From Treponema sp. (GTDB lineage: Bacteria > Spirochaetota > Spirochaetia > Treponematales > Treponemataceae), in assembly GCA_014804005.1 (NCBI GenBank), contig JAAVAP010000023.1, positions 28,272 to 92,271 of the forward strand: 64,000 nt of DNA. Direction: 5' to 3'. Under the pieces are notes generated by a model, which saw only the letters and a program-made list of their open reading frames with translations, was not told where the DNA came from and did no database searches. Every line of letters starts with the position of its first letter. Within the stretch, counting starts at the first letter, position 1. The position numbers were made by a program, and so were the translations under genes. This document shows, in pieces, positions 26,361-35,501 of the stretch.

Positions 26361-26390
26361 ACAAAAAATTATCGAAAGATAATTTTTTGT
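26361..26390 (-). terminator. Terminator after the EF-G gene
   Basis: ACAAAAAATTATC and GATAATTTTTTGT form a perfect stem with a tetraloop. The hairpin touches the EF-G stop codon. Confidence 0.8.
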
Positions 26391-28477
26391 TATTTTTGCG
26401 CCGCCTTGCGTTCTTCCTGATATTTTTTCTGAAGTTCTTCGGAAACGTTGTTCGGAACTTTTCCGTACTTCAAAAATTCCATCGTAAATTCGGCCTTGCC
26501 CTGCGTTGAAGAACGCAGAATCGTTGAAAATCCGAACATTTCGGAAAGCGGAACTTCGGCGTTCACGGTCGAAGTGTTGTTTTCGTCCGTTGAATCCACG
26601 ATCACGCCGCGACGCTGATTTATCAAGCCAAACATATTTCCCTGGAATTCCGTTGGCCCTGCAATCGAAACTTTCATAATCGGCTCAAGAATCACGGGCT
26701 TGGCTTTCGCATAGCCATCGCGGAACGCGCCAATGGCGGCCGTCTGGAACGCGATGTCCGAAGAGTCCACCGGGTGGTACTGACCATCATTGATTGTGCA
26801 TCGCACATTGACGACAGGCGCGCCAATGAGGCTTCCGTTTTCCATCGCCTTTTTGAATCCCTTGTCGCAAGACGGAATGTATTCGTTGGGAATCGCACCG
26901 CCCTTGATTGAATCGACAAATTCGTAATCTTTGTCGGTAATCGGCTCCATAAATCCGGCCACACGTCCATACTGACCCGAACCACCAGTCTGCTTTTTGT
27001 GCGTGTAGTTGAAATCCGCACGCTGCGTAATCGTTTCGCGGTAGGCGACCTGAGGCGCGCCAGTCTCGACTTCGCATTTGTATTCGCGGCGCATTCGCTC
27101 GATATAAACATCGAGGTGCAATTCGCCCATTCCCTTAATAATCGTTTCGTTCGATTCAGGATCAAGGTAAGTCTGGAACGTCGGATCTTCCTTCGTAAAG
27201 CGGTTGAGAGCCTTGGACATCTGCGCCGCCGTGTTCTTGTCTTTCGGTTTAATAGAAAGAGAAATAACCGGAGCCGGAACAAACATCGAAGCCATTGAAA
27301 CATTCAGTCCGCCGCTGGTGAAAGTGTCGCCGGAAGCGCAGTCGATTCCAAAAAGCGCAACGATGTCGCCAGGTTCCGCCACGTTGATGTCTTCCATCGC
27401 CGAGGCGTTCATGCGAACCAATCGTCCCACTTTGAAACGCTTGCGGGAACGAATATTGTAAAGTTCATCGCCTTTTGAAAGGCGGCCCTGATAAACGCGG
27501 ACATAAGTCAACTGACCATATTGTCCATCATCAAGCTTGAACGCAAGCGCGACAGTCGGCTTGTTCGCCACGGATTCCAATTCAATCGGGGCTTCGTTGT
27601 TGTCCAAGTCGAGCGCGGTGTTCTTCACATCCGTCGGACACGGCAAATAGCGCAAAACGCCGTCGAGCAAAGGCTGAATGCCTTTGTTCATGTGCGCGCT
27701 TCCGCAGAAAACGCCGACGAATTGTTCGGAAAGAGTTCCGACGCGAATCGCCTTGATGATTTCTTCTTCGGTTTCAGTTCCTTCGAGAACATGCTCCATC
27801 AAATTGTCGTCGAACATCGCGGCGGCTTCAATCAATTCCTGGCGATATTTTTCAACGTCGTCTTTCATGTGCGCAGGAATTTCCGCATAGCGAAGTTCGT
27901 TGCCGTCGTGTCCTTCAAAATAAATCGCCTTGCGGCTGATCAAATCCACGACACCTTCGAGCTTGTCTTCCAAGCCAATCGGCAATTCCATCATGTAAGC
28001 GTTTAGACCGAGTTTTTCGCGGAGCTGCATTCGAACGCGCAACGGATTCGCGCCCTGGCGGTCGCATTTATTCACGAACGCGATTCGAGGAACATGATAA
28101 CGCTTGAGCTGGCGGTCAACAGTAATCGACTGCGACTGAACGCCCGCGACTGCGCACAAAACCAAAATCGCGCCGTCCAAAACGCGCAACGAGCGTTCAA
28201 CTTCGATCGTAAAGTCAACGTGACCGGGAGTGTCAATCAAGTTGATTGTATAATCCTTCCAGTGAACCTGAGTCGCCGCAGACTGAATCGTGATTCCGCG
28301 CTCGCGCTCGAGTTCCATTGAATCCATCACAGCACCAACACCGTCCTTTCCGCGGACTTCGTGAATCTGGTGAATCTTGTCGCAATAAAACAAGATGCGT
28401 TCGGAAAGAGTCGTCTTGCCCGAGTCAATGTGGGCACTGATACCGATATTTCTTACCTTGGAAATATCATAGTCCAT
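26390..28477 (-). CDS. fusA: Elongation factor G, mitochondrial EFG1-like type
   Basis: The protein has 695 residues. The GTPase motifs are A-H-I-D-S-G-K-T-T (residues 15-23), the R-G-I-T-I switch, D-T-P-G-H and N-K-C-D. The sequence [16 protein letters not shown] and I-Q-S-A-A-T are signatures of spdEFG1, the spirochaete/planctomycete EF-G related to mitochondrial EFG1 rather than to canonical EF-G. It drives ribosomal translocation. The ATG is behind GAGGT. The usual rpsL-rpsG-tuf neighbours are absent here. Confidence 0.93.
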   Translation of the reverse strand: MDYDISKVRNIGISAHIDSGKTTLSERILFYCDKIHQIHEVRGKDGVGAVMDSMELERERGITIQSAATQVHWKDYTINLIDTPGHVDFTIEVERSLRVLDGAILVLCAVAGVQSQSITVDRQLKRYHVPRIAFVNKCDRQGANPLRVRMQLREKLGLNAYMMELPIGLEDKLEGVVDLISRKAIYFEGHDGNELRYAEIPAHMKDDVEKYRQELIEAAAMFDDNLMEHVLEGTETEEEIIKAIRVGTLSEQFVGVFCGSAHMNKGIQPLLDGVLRYLPCPTDVKNTALDLDNNEAPIELESVANKPTVALAFKLDDGQYGQLTYVRVYQGRLSKGDELYNIRSRKRFKVGRLVRMNASAMEDINVAEPGDIVALFGIDCASGDTFTSGGLNVSMASMFVPAPVISLSIKPKDKNTAAQMSKALNRFTKEDPTFQTYLDPESNETIIKGMGELHLDVYIERMRREYKCEVETGAPQVAYRETITQRADFNYTHKKQTGGSGQYGRVAGFMEPITDKDYEFVDSIKGGAIPNEYIPSCDKGFKKAMENGSLIGAPVVNVRCTINDGQYHPVDSSDIAFQTAAIGAFRDGYAKAKPVILEPIMKVSIAGPTEFQGNMFGLINQRRGVIVDSTDENNTSTVNAEVPLSEMFGFSTILRSSTQGKAEFTMEFLKYGKVPNNVSEELQKKYQEERKAAQK

Positions 28478-28585
28478 AATTTACCTCGCAAAAATTTTGG
28501 AAAAACTCAAAATAGCAAAAACCCAAAAAAGATTTTTGCAATATTTAATTTTAATGAATTTTTGCAAGTTGTTCAAGAGGTTTGC

Positions 28586-30157
28586 TCAAGGAATTTTCAA
28601 ATTTGAATTCAGGCAAACATCCGCGTTGATTTTTATTTTTTTCAAATTGAACGAAAACGAAGCTTTCGCGAAAGGCGCGAATTTTTTGCCGTAAGATTTT
28701 TTCTGCGACGCGCTCGCGCCAATAGAAACGCTTTTCAAAAACGGCACGCCGGGATAATAGTAAACGCGCACGCTTTCCGTAAATTCCTTTTTTGTTTCGT
28801 CGCGACTCAATTTCACTGAAAACGACGCGGAAGACGAAATGCGTTTTTTGTTTTTGAATTTGTGCGAATAATTTGCCGTCGCAGAAAATTTCGGCAATTC
28901 CGCCTCTTCCCCCTCCTTCAAATTTTGGCGCAATTTCATTTCCGAAACTGTGAAAGTCAATTTGGCGGAATTTATTTTTCCCGAGAATTTCGCGCCAGTA
29001 GAAAATTTTGCGTCGAGAGACTCAAACTGATTTTTCTTTTCGTAATTTTCAATTCGACTTTCCAAAAATCCGCCCGCGCCGAATTTCAGCGTCGCGCGAT
29101 TCGGCAAAAAAACGCAAATTTCTGGAACGAATTTTATTTGCCAAAGCGAATATTTTTTCGCGCCGCCGCTCGCCACAAGCGGAATCGATTGCTTTAAAAA
29201 AATGTTGTCGCTTGCGAACGCGCCGAGCGCGAACGCAAAACTTCCCGCGCGAAAAACGGCTTCGTCGCGAAACCAAAATCTTCCCGGACTTTCGAAATTT
29301 TCCGTGATGCCGAAAATGAATTTATTTTTGAAAAATGGAATTGCGATTGTTGTCTCGTTCATGAAAGAATTGAAGAGTGCGGAATTCCAAACAGGAATTT
29401 CGCTCCACCAAACGACGTCGGCTTTGGACGAACTTTGCGCGTAATATCGTTCGAACCAAAATCCATTCGTAACTTTCAAAAAATTCTTGTACAAAAATCC
29501 GCCTCGAAGCGTCCATAAATACGGAATTTTTTCGCTGTCAATTTCATTTTTCGAACAAACGAATTCCGCGTGCGCAGGCAAAAACCGAATCGTTTCATTG
29601 GAAAGTTTTTCAATAGAATGAAATGTCATTCGCGCGAAAATCGAGTCGTCTTTTTTTGCGGAAGTTTTCGTGGGAAGCGAAGGCGAAAGAGAATCCGCGT
29701 CGGAAAGCGCGGAAACGAACGGCGAAAGTGCCGTGGAAAGCGGCGGATTTTTCATTCGCGAAGAAATGCCGAGCGAACCGAGCACGATTTCCGCGTCAAG
29801 ATTTTTTTCGAATTCTTGCAAATTGATTTTCAGCGACTTGCGACTTTTTTCGAAGACATCGTAATAATCATCGGCGGAATTTATTTTCCACAAATCTTCG
29901 CCGCTTGTTTTGCCGCAAGAATTGAAATAGCGGAATTCAAATGCGGACAAACGCAATTTCGCGCCATAGGTGAAAACGTATTTTGAATCCGCCCAAAAAT
30001 CGCCCGCGAAATTTTCCGGAAAGTACATTGAAGCCGAGCCGAAAAATTCCAAAGATTCGAACGCCGAATTTTTTTGCGCCGCGCCGGATTTTTCCGAAGC
30101 GCAAAACAAGGCCGCGCAATTCGCCGCGAAAGCGAAAAGTAAAATTATTTTCTTCAT
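28586..30157 (-). CDS. Large exported beta-rich (outer-membrane-like) protein
   Basis: The protein has 523 residues with a signal peptide ending near A-L-F-C-A-S. It is rich in Phe, Ser and Lys with alternating strands throughout (for example F-S-A-T-A-N-Y-S-H-K-F-K). This fits a large barrel; the C-terminus does not end in Phe. The family is not recognised. TTGACA lies at 30183-30178 but no well-spaced -10 was found, so promoter and start are less sure. Confidence 0.55.
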   Translation of the reverse strand: MKKIILLFAFAANCAALFCASEKSGAAQKNSAFESLEFFGSASMYFPENFAGDFWADSKYVFTYGAKLRLSAFEFRYFNSCGKTSGEDLWKINSADDYYDVFEKSRKSLKINLQEFEKNLDAEIVLGSLGISSRMKNPPLSTALSPFVSALSDADSLSPSLPTKTSAKKDDSIFARMTFHSIEKLSNETIRFLPAHAEFVCSKNEIDSEKIPYLWTLRGGFLYKNFLKVTNGFWFERYYAQSSSKADVVWWSEIPVWNSALFNSFMNETTIAIPFFKNKFIFGITENFESPGRFWFRDEAVFRAGSFAFALGAFASDNIFLKQSIPLVASGGAKKYSLWQIKFVPEICVFLPNRATLKFGAGGFLESRIENYEKKNQFESLDAKFSTGAKFSGKINSAKLTFTVSEMKLRQNLKEGEEAELPKFSATANYSHKFKNKKRISSSASFSVKLSRDETKKEFTESVRVYYYPGVPFLKSVSIGASASQKKSYGKKFAPFAKASFSFNLKKIKINADVCLNSNLKIP

Positions 30158-30271
30158 ACATTTAAGGTATGAATTTTTGTCAATAAATTTGTGTTAGACC
30201 ATTAACGACAAGAAAAAAACAGCCAAATTGCATTTCCGCTTGATGTTTCCGCAACAAGATCCCAATTCATC

Positions 30272-30505
30272 TTGATTTGACAATCGTTATTTTAACGATT
30301 TCTGCTGCACGGTGATTTGGCTTTCGTTAAAATGACGATTCCCGCCGCACGGTGATTTGGCTTTCGTTAAAATGACGATTCCCGCCGCACGGTGATTTGG
30401 CTTTCGTTAAAATGACGATTCCCGCCGCGCGGTGATTTTGGCAATCGTTATTTTGACGATTTGTGCTTCACCGTGATTTGACGTTCGTTATTTTTACGAT
30501 TGCTG
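30272..30505. repeat. 40-bp tandem repeat array, about six units
   Basis: The phrase GGTGATTTGG recurs at 30311, 30351 and 30391 with period exactly 40, and the variant GGTGATTTTG at 30431. Diverged units occur before (from 30272) and after (from about 30472). Each unit contains an imperfect inverted repeat of the form CGTTA-n3-TnACG. The whole 30158-30510 gap holds no credible gene. Confidence 0.9.
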
Positions 30506-30510
30506 TGATT

Positions 30511-31257
30511 TCATTCCTTCCATTTCGTGTATTTTTCGCATTCCAAAATTCGGCGGGCGTTTTCGATTCGCTCCGCGCTGGGCATCGGCGTTTTTTCAAG
30601 CGGATACGGAATTCCCATTTCCTGATATTTCATGATTCCCAAAGTGTGATACGGCAGGATTTCCACGCGCTCGACGTTGGAAAGCGTCCGAATGAAGTCG
30701 CGCGTTTTTCGCAAATATTCGTCGTCGTCGGAAATGCCGGGAACCAAAACGTGGCGAATCCAAATCGGCTTTTTGATTTTGTCGAGGAAGCGGAACATTT
30801 CGATTATATTTTCGTTGCCGCGCCCCGTAAGCGCAAGATGCTCGGCGGGATCGATGTGTTTTATGTCCATCAAAAGGATGTCCGTGACTTCCATCAATTT
30901 TTTGAATTTCTCGAACCATTCGCCTTGGCTAGTGAACGGCGCACCCGAAGTGTCGATGCAGGTGTTGATGCCGCGTTTTTTTGCGAGCGAAAAAAGTTCA
31001 AGAAGAAAATCGATTTGCGACAATGGCTCGCCGCCGCTCGCAGTGATGCCGCCTTTTTTTCCCCAATACGCGCGGCAGGTTTCGGCCTCGTCCAAAAGGC
31101 TTTCCGCGGAACGCCGCTCGCCGCCTTCCATTTTCCAAGTGTCGGGGTTGTGGCAGAATTTGCAACGCATCGGGCAGCCAGCGAAAAAAATTATGTAGCG
31201 CATTCCCGGTCCGTCCACCGCGCCGAACGATTCGACTTTGTTGATGTATCCGTCCAT
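30511..31257 (-). CDS. pflA: Pyruvate formate-lyase activating enzyme (radical SAM)
   Basis: The protein has 248 residues. The radical SAM cluster motif is C28-x3-C32-x2-C35 (G-C-P-M-R-C-K-F-C-H-N-P), followed by G-G-I-T-A-S-G-G-E-P-L. It generates the glycyl radical of pyruvate formate-lyase in anaerobic metabolism. No formate-lyase gene is adjacent, so PFL is the likely but unproved target. The gene is leaderless in architecture. Confidence 0.9.
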   Translation of the reverse strand: MDGYINKVESFGAVDGPGMRYIIFFAGCPMRCKFCHNPDTWKMEGGERRSAESLLDEAETCRAYWGKKGGITASGGEPLSQIDFLLELFSLAKKRGINTCIDTSGAPFTSQGEWFEKFKKLMEVTDILLMDIKHIDPAEHLALTGRGNENIIEMFRFLDKIKKPIWIRHVLVPGISDDDEYLRKTRDFIRTLSNVERVEILPYHTLGIMKYQEMGIPYPLEKTPMPSAERIENARRILECEKYTKWKE

Positions 31258-31263
31258 GTTTTT

Positions 31264-31292
31264 ATATTAACACAAATTTCGAAAATGGGCAA
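31264..31292 (-). promoter_or_regulatory. pflA promoter
   Basis: TTGCCC (31292-31287), 17 bp, TAATAT (31269-31264), then 6 nt to the ATG at 31257. There is no Shine-Dalgarno site. Confidence 0.6.
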
Positions 31293-31440
31293 ATGCAAAA
31301 TGAAAATTTGGGTGGGATATGGTGTTAATAAGGGTGGTAAATGCCGTAAAAGTATTTTTGTTGGATAGGGGTAGAAAAGCAAGTAACGCGAATGTATTTG
31401 CTTTATTTAATAATCAGTAAAATTATAGAAATAGTTCTTA

Positions 31441-31512
31441 TTTACTTTTTACATAATTTCCAGTATAATTTAATCGAACACAGATATATTTATCGAATAA
31501 GGAATATATCTG
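31441..31512 (+). promoter_or_regulatory. Promoter and 5' hairpin of the phase-variable gtr gene
   Basis: TTTACT (31441-31446), 17 bp and TATAAT (31464-31469). A perfect 10-bp stem, CAGATATATT (31481-31490) with AATATATCTG (31503-31512), would lie near the 5' end of a leader of about 100 nt. The rest of the 31258-31577 gap shows nothing recognised. Confidence 0.55.
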
Positions 31513-31577
31513 CACCTTGCTTTATGGTATACGTTATATAACATATGCCTTTTTTAAATTTTACTGAGAGGTACGAA

Positions 31578-33379
31578 ATGAATCCCAAAAAACAAAGTAA
31601 ATTATTTTATGTTTCGTTATTACTGTGCAGCATATTTGCGTTCAGTTGCCTTATGTTTTTGTTTGACAACAATTTACAGGAAGTTTTGTTTCGATTCGGC
31701 GATACATTGAAAGGTAAAACACTTAATCGACGTGATTTTCAAATTGTTGAACTCTTTTTTTCGGGATTGTGTTTTTTTATCACGTTTCCATTTTATTTTT
31801 TTAATTTTCGATACTATTGGGAAAAAGAAACAATTTCACTTGGTAAAAAAATGGGGGGGGGTATAATTCATACATAAGAAGTTATTTTGAATTTTTAAAA
31901 AATAATGTTCGATTATTAATTTTTGTAATTTTTATTCTGACAGCAATCTACGGTTTAAAGCTCTTCAATATAGTGATTTCCATGGATACTGATCTTCATA
32001 TGGAGCATAACCAGTGGGCATGGTCAATCCAGATTGGTCGATTTGGCTACGCTTTTTTACAAAAACTTTTTCATCCATTTGGTTTTAACCTATACCTTTC
32101 GACTTTTTTGGCACTTACGTTTCTTGCCATGGGAACTATGGCATGGTGTCATTTTATAAACATTGTTTCTCCATCGGAAAAACGTATGCCGCTTTATCTT
32201 TTTGCGGCTTTCTTTGCATCATCAAATGTTTGGACATCACAAATTTATTTCAGCTGTCAGTCGGCAGAGGCTCTGTTTATTGTGTTTATTTGTCCGATCG
32301 TGGTGTATTTTTTTTTCGTAGGGATTTTACATAAAAATAAAATTCATATTGCTTTGTCGATGTTGATGGTTGTCTTTATTATTTCTGTCTACCAATCTTC
32401 CGTTCTGATGATTTGCGTCGGGCTTTTAATCTGTTTTTATTATAACAATTGTCGTCCTGATGAAACAAACGATAGTGAGAAGGAACGTTGGATTCTTGCG
32501 CTCAAAATTATTGTTGCCGTCGCTATATGCCTTGTGGTTTATTTCTTGGTAGACAGGCTTGTCTGTGCGGCATTTGGAATTCAAAAGGGAGATTTCTACC
32601 ATGATGAATATCTTAAGAAAGATACAAGTTTAATCAAAAATCTTGCTAAATTTCTTGTAAAAATGGCGGCAAGAAATCCTTTGACCGCAATTTTCCTTGT
32701 GGTTACTTTTCCGATGTATCTTTTTATTGTACGGCAAAAGAATTCCGTGGTCTGCGCTATCACATTGCTTTTAATTCCCGCAAGTTGCTGTGTTTTTGGC
32801 ATTATCACGGGAACTGTCAGTTATAGGGTTGAATATAGTACTCCGCTTGCAATGGCATTCATAATTTTCGTACTTCTTAAGAATTTCAAGGGATCTGCGC
32901 GGATAGCAGCCTTTTTGATAGGAACTGTATTAGGATTTCTTTGTGTGGAAGAAAGTTCCATGTTCAACTATACTGAACTCCGCCGCCATGAGCAGGATAA
33001 GGCTATCGCGCAGGATATTGCGTCGCGGATAGGAATGCTTGGAACACCTGAAGAAATAAGCAAGCTACCTGTTTTGCTTTATGGAACATATAAAACAGAG
33101 TTTAATTCCGGGCATTTAAATAGAGGTGTCTTCTGTCATTCCGCATTCCACTCAGGGGGAGGTAGTCTTACCGACGCGACAAGACGAGGCATTGCTTTTA
33201 TGAACGATATTGGTTTTGTAAGCTATGATTTCAAGAAAATTTCCGTTGATGATATGTCACTTGTCTTAAAAGCGCGTGCTGAGGCAGAAAGCATGCCGAA
33301 TTATCCGAAAAAGGGCTGTGTGAAAAATATCGGCGATGCTATAGTAGTTCGGCTTTCTGATATAACGGACGAATTATAA
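31578..33379 (+). CDS. GtrII-like membrane glycosyltransferase, out of frame at a G9 tract (phase-variable)
   Basis: As sequenced, the frame from ATG 31578 (GAGGT site) ends at 31877 after 99 residues, just past nine Gs at 31853-31861. With one more G it reads straight through to 33379 as a protein of about 600 residues. Hydrophobic helices run throughout, with a D-T-D-L-H loop after the third, N-P-L-T-A-I-F-L-V-V, and a soluble C-terminal domain. It resembles the GtrII-type glucosyltransferase family that adds sugars to surface glycans. Base composition is much more A/T-rich than the next genes. It is monocistronic, with its own promoter. Confidence 0.75.
31853..31861 (+). repeat. G9 homopolymer switching the gtr reading frame
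   Basis: Nine consecutive Gs lie in-gene and are followed directly by TATAAT (31862-31867). G10 or G7 would restore the full-length frame. Confidence 0.95.
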
Positions 33380-33463
33380 TTCAAGAAAGGCGAATTAGAT
33401 ATCTCGACCAATGGTTCCATTCACTAGAGAAAAAAAAAACGCCCGTTCAATAACTCTCTAATT

Positions 33464-34399
33464 CTATTCATTATAAAAGTCTTTTGTCAATTCCCGCGCG
33501 AATCCGCGTAACAGGGAGGCTGATTCATACTCCGTTTTCCTGCGCGGGCTTGTGTGGAACTCGTTGAATTCCGCTTTCGTGAATTCGTCGCCGAGTTCTT
33601 GCGCAAGCGCCGTTCCTGGATGAAAGAGGATTTCTGCCGTGATGCTGCGATGCCGTACAAGCCGGGCGAATGCGGGCAGGGCTGCCTTGAGCCGCACCGA
33701 ATCCATATTTCCACTGAAAAAAACGCCGCAGATGCAGTTGTCGTCAAGTCGCATTTTCCTTAATTTGCGCGAGACTCGGTGCGCAAAGAAATTCAAAATC
33801 AAGCATTTGACAAAGTTTGCGGGTGAGAATCTGCGGAAAAACTTGCCGCTCCTGAGATACGGAAAAAGCGGATCCCGTGCGTTCCGTATGAATTCCGTGT
33901 TGAATCCATGTGCCGAAAGGGAACGGATTGCATCGCAGAGCGCGTCGAACACAAGCGGAATCATGTGAGGATGCTGGTGGCTGTCGAACCGCAGCCTCTG
34001 TTCCCGCAATATGCCAGAATCTATAACGGCGCGTGCCTGCCGCTCGATTTCTGCCGCAAGCTCGCGCCTAATATTTTTCCGCATGAAAGGATTGTAATTC
34101 CAAAGCAGAAGCCACCCCCATGAGATGCGGAAAAATCCGTGCTCGTCCGTCAGGTGCGGCACTTCGCTGTGCGCGCAGAGGCTTTTCCCTTCCATAAAGT
34201 TAAGGTGGACTGAAATTTTTGGATAGGGAAACTGTCCGTTTTCGTTTGCGAGCAAAGCGCAGGCGCGCGGAAAGGCACTCATGTTCGGCATGACGCTTAT
34301 GCTGTCGAGCGTTCCCGATTCGAGCAGCGTCGTAATGTCTTGGTCGGAATGCGCCGTCAACGCGAAATCGTCGGCATGGAAGTCAAACACGCTCGGCAT
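33464..34399 (-). CDS. YdjC/ChbG-family carbohydrate deacetylase
   Basis: The protein has 311 residues. The family's metal-site motifs are visible: F-H-A-D-D-F at residues 7-12, V-H-L-N-F near residue 75 and D-S-H-Q-H-P-H near residue 150. These enzymes remove acetyl groups from N-acetylated sugars, and here one may modify the island's glycan. Three ATGs are possible; 34399 is 6 nt behind GGAG. It overlaps the end of the GtrB gene by 17 nt, so the two are coupled. Confidence 0.85.
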   Translation of the reverse strand: MPSVFDFHADDFALTAHSDQDITTLLESGTLDSISVMPNMSAFPRACALLANENGQFPYPKISVHLNFMEGKSLCAHSEVPHLTDEHGFFRISWGWLLLWNYNPFMRKNIRRELAAEIERQARAVIDSGILREQRLRFDSHQHPHMIPLVFDALCDAIRSLSAHGFNTEFIRNARDPLFPYLRSGKFFRRFSPANFVKCLILNFFAHRVSRKLRKMRLDDNCICGVFFSGNMDSVRLKAALPAFARLVRHRSITAEILFHPGTALAQELGDEFTKAEFNEFHTSPRRKTEYESASLLRGFARELTKDFYNE

Positions 34400-35363
34400 C
34401 ATCTTCTCCGCCAATGCGCTTGCTTACGATATATTGCGGTCGCCCTTTTATCTCGTCATACACTTGTGCGAGGTACACGCCGATTATGCCGAGCGAAATC
34501 ATCACGCCGCCAAAACCGAGGAGCATGACGATAAGCAAAGTGGGAAAGCCGTCGGCGGCAGCACCGCGCACGAAAGCGACGAGCGTGTCGATGACGAGGA
34601 TTATCCCGATTGCGGCGAAAACTGCGCCGATTGCCATCACGATAAAAAGCGGCGCGTAGCTGAAGCAGACGACATTGTTTATCGCGTACTTGACCAGTGA
34701 TTTTGTTGACCATTTTGAAGTGCCGGAAGCGCGTTCGGCAACCTCATAATAAACGGTCGTCGTTTTGAATCCGACCCAAAACGACAACGCCCGAAAAAAC
34801 GTGTTGCGCTCGCGGAGTTTCGCGAGTTCTGCGACGACTTTTCTGTCGAGCAGTTTGTAGTCGCTGGAATTTTTCATGTCCATGCCGACGGCACGGCTGA
34901 TGAGTCCGTAAAAAATCTTTGTGAACAAGCGATGAAAAAGGGATTCCCTGCCGCGGTCGGACTTGACGCCTTCAACGACCTCGTAACCTTTTTTCCATGC
35001 GGCGTACATTTCGGGAATCAGCGAGACAGGGTGCTGCAAATCCGCGTCAAGGATGACGGCGCAGTCTCCAGTCGCACTCCGAAGCCCTGCGAAAAGCGCG
35101 GCTTCTTTGCCGAAATTTCGTGAAAAGAAAACGCCTTTTACGTTTCCGTGTATACCCCCCCCCATTATTTTATTTTCAACAATGTCAGTGATTTTTTCCG
35201 CAGTTCCGTCAGTCGAGCCGTCGTTCACAAAGATCAGTTCATACCGCGCCCCGTCGTCAGAAAGGAGGCCTTGTCCCGAAAAAAGAGTTTCTATCGCCTC
35301 AAAAAACGGCACGACATTCGATTCTTCGTTATAGCACGGAACAACAAGCGAAATTTTTGGCAT
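34383..35363 (-). CDS. GtrB-type polyprenyl-phosphate glycosyltransferase with in-frame G9 tract
   Basis: The protein has 326 residues. An N-terminal GT2 domain (L-V-V-P-C-Y-N-E-E, F-V-N-D-G-S-T-D-G, D-A-D-L-Q-H-P) is followed by two membrane helices near residues 240-265 and 275-300 and a short tail. It loads a sugar onto undecaprenyl phosphate for Gtr transferases. Nine Gs at codons for M-G-G-G (residues about 67-70) are in frame as sequenced, so the gene is ON; one base gained or lost would truncate it. It is divergent from the second Gtr gene. Confidence 0.9.
   Translation of the reverse strand: MPKISLVVPCYNEESNVVPFFEAIETLFSGQGLLSDDGARYELIFVNDGSTDGTAEKITDIVENKIMGGGIHGNVKGVFFSRNFGKEAALFAGLRSATGDCAVILDADLQHPVSLIPEMYAAWKKGYEVVEGVKSDRGRESLFHRLFTKIFYGLISRAVGMDMKNSSDYKLLDRKVVAELAKLRERNTFFRALSFWVGFKTTTVYYEVAERASGTSKWSTKSLVKYAINNVVCFSYAPLFIVMAIGAVFAAIGIILVIDTLVAFVRGAAADGFPTLLIVMLLGFGGVMISLGIIGVYLAQVYDEIKGRPQYIVSKRIGGEDDAERV
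35155..35163 (-). repeat. G9 homopolymer (C9 on + strand) in the GtrB gene
   Basis: The tract has the same ATG-G-tract-TATA context as the tract at 31853. The frame is ON at nine. Confidence 0.95.
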
Positions 35364-35382
35364 GACGACTTCCTCACTATGA

Positions 35383-35402
35383 TTTTGGCAGATGTGCCAA
35401 AA
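35383..35402. promoter_or_regulatory. Inverted repeat in the leader of the GtrB operon
   Basis: TTTTGGCA-GATG-TGCCAAAA is a perfect 8-bp palindrome. It lies between the minus-strand start 35363 and a TTGACA/TACAAT-type promoter, in the divergent intergenic region. It is a candidate operator or 5' hairpin. Confidence 0.5.
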
Positions 35403-35464
35403 CAATTGTATACTATTACGGCGGTAACTGTCAAGGTTCGTGTTTGCATTGCACTGCGTTCTCC

Positions 35465-35493
35465 TTGAAAACAAATCGGAAAGTTTGTATACT
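35465..35493 (+). promoter_or_regulatory. Promoter of the second Gtr gene
   Basis: TTGAAA (35465-35470), 17 bp, TATACT (35488-35493), then 8 nt to the ATG at 35502. There is no Shine-Dalgarno site. Confidence 0.65.
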
Positions 35494-35501
35494 GTTCAAT
35501 T

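Noticed and set aside
30272..30505. Possible CRISPR array
   Set aside because: The units repeat end to end at 40 bp with no unique spacers, and no cas gene is nearby.
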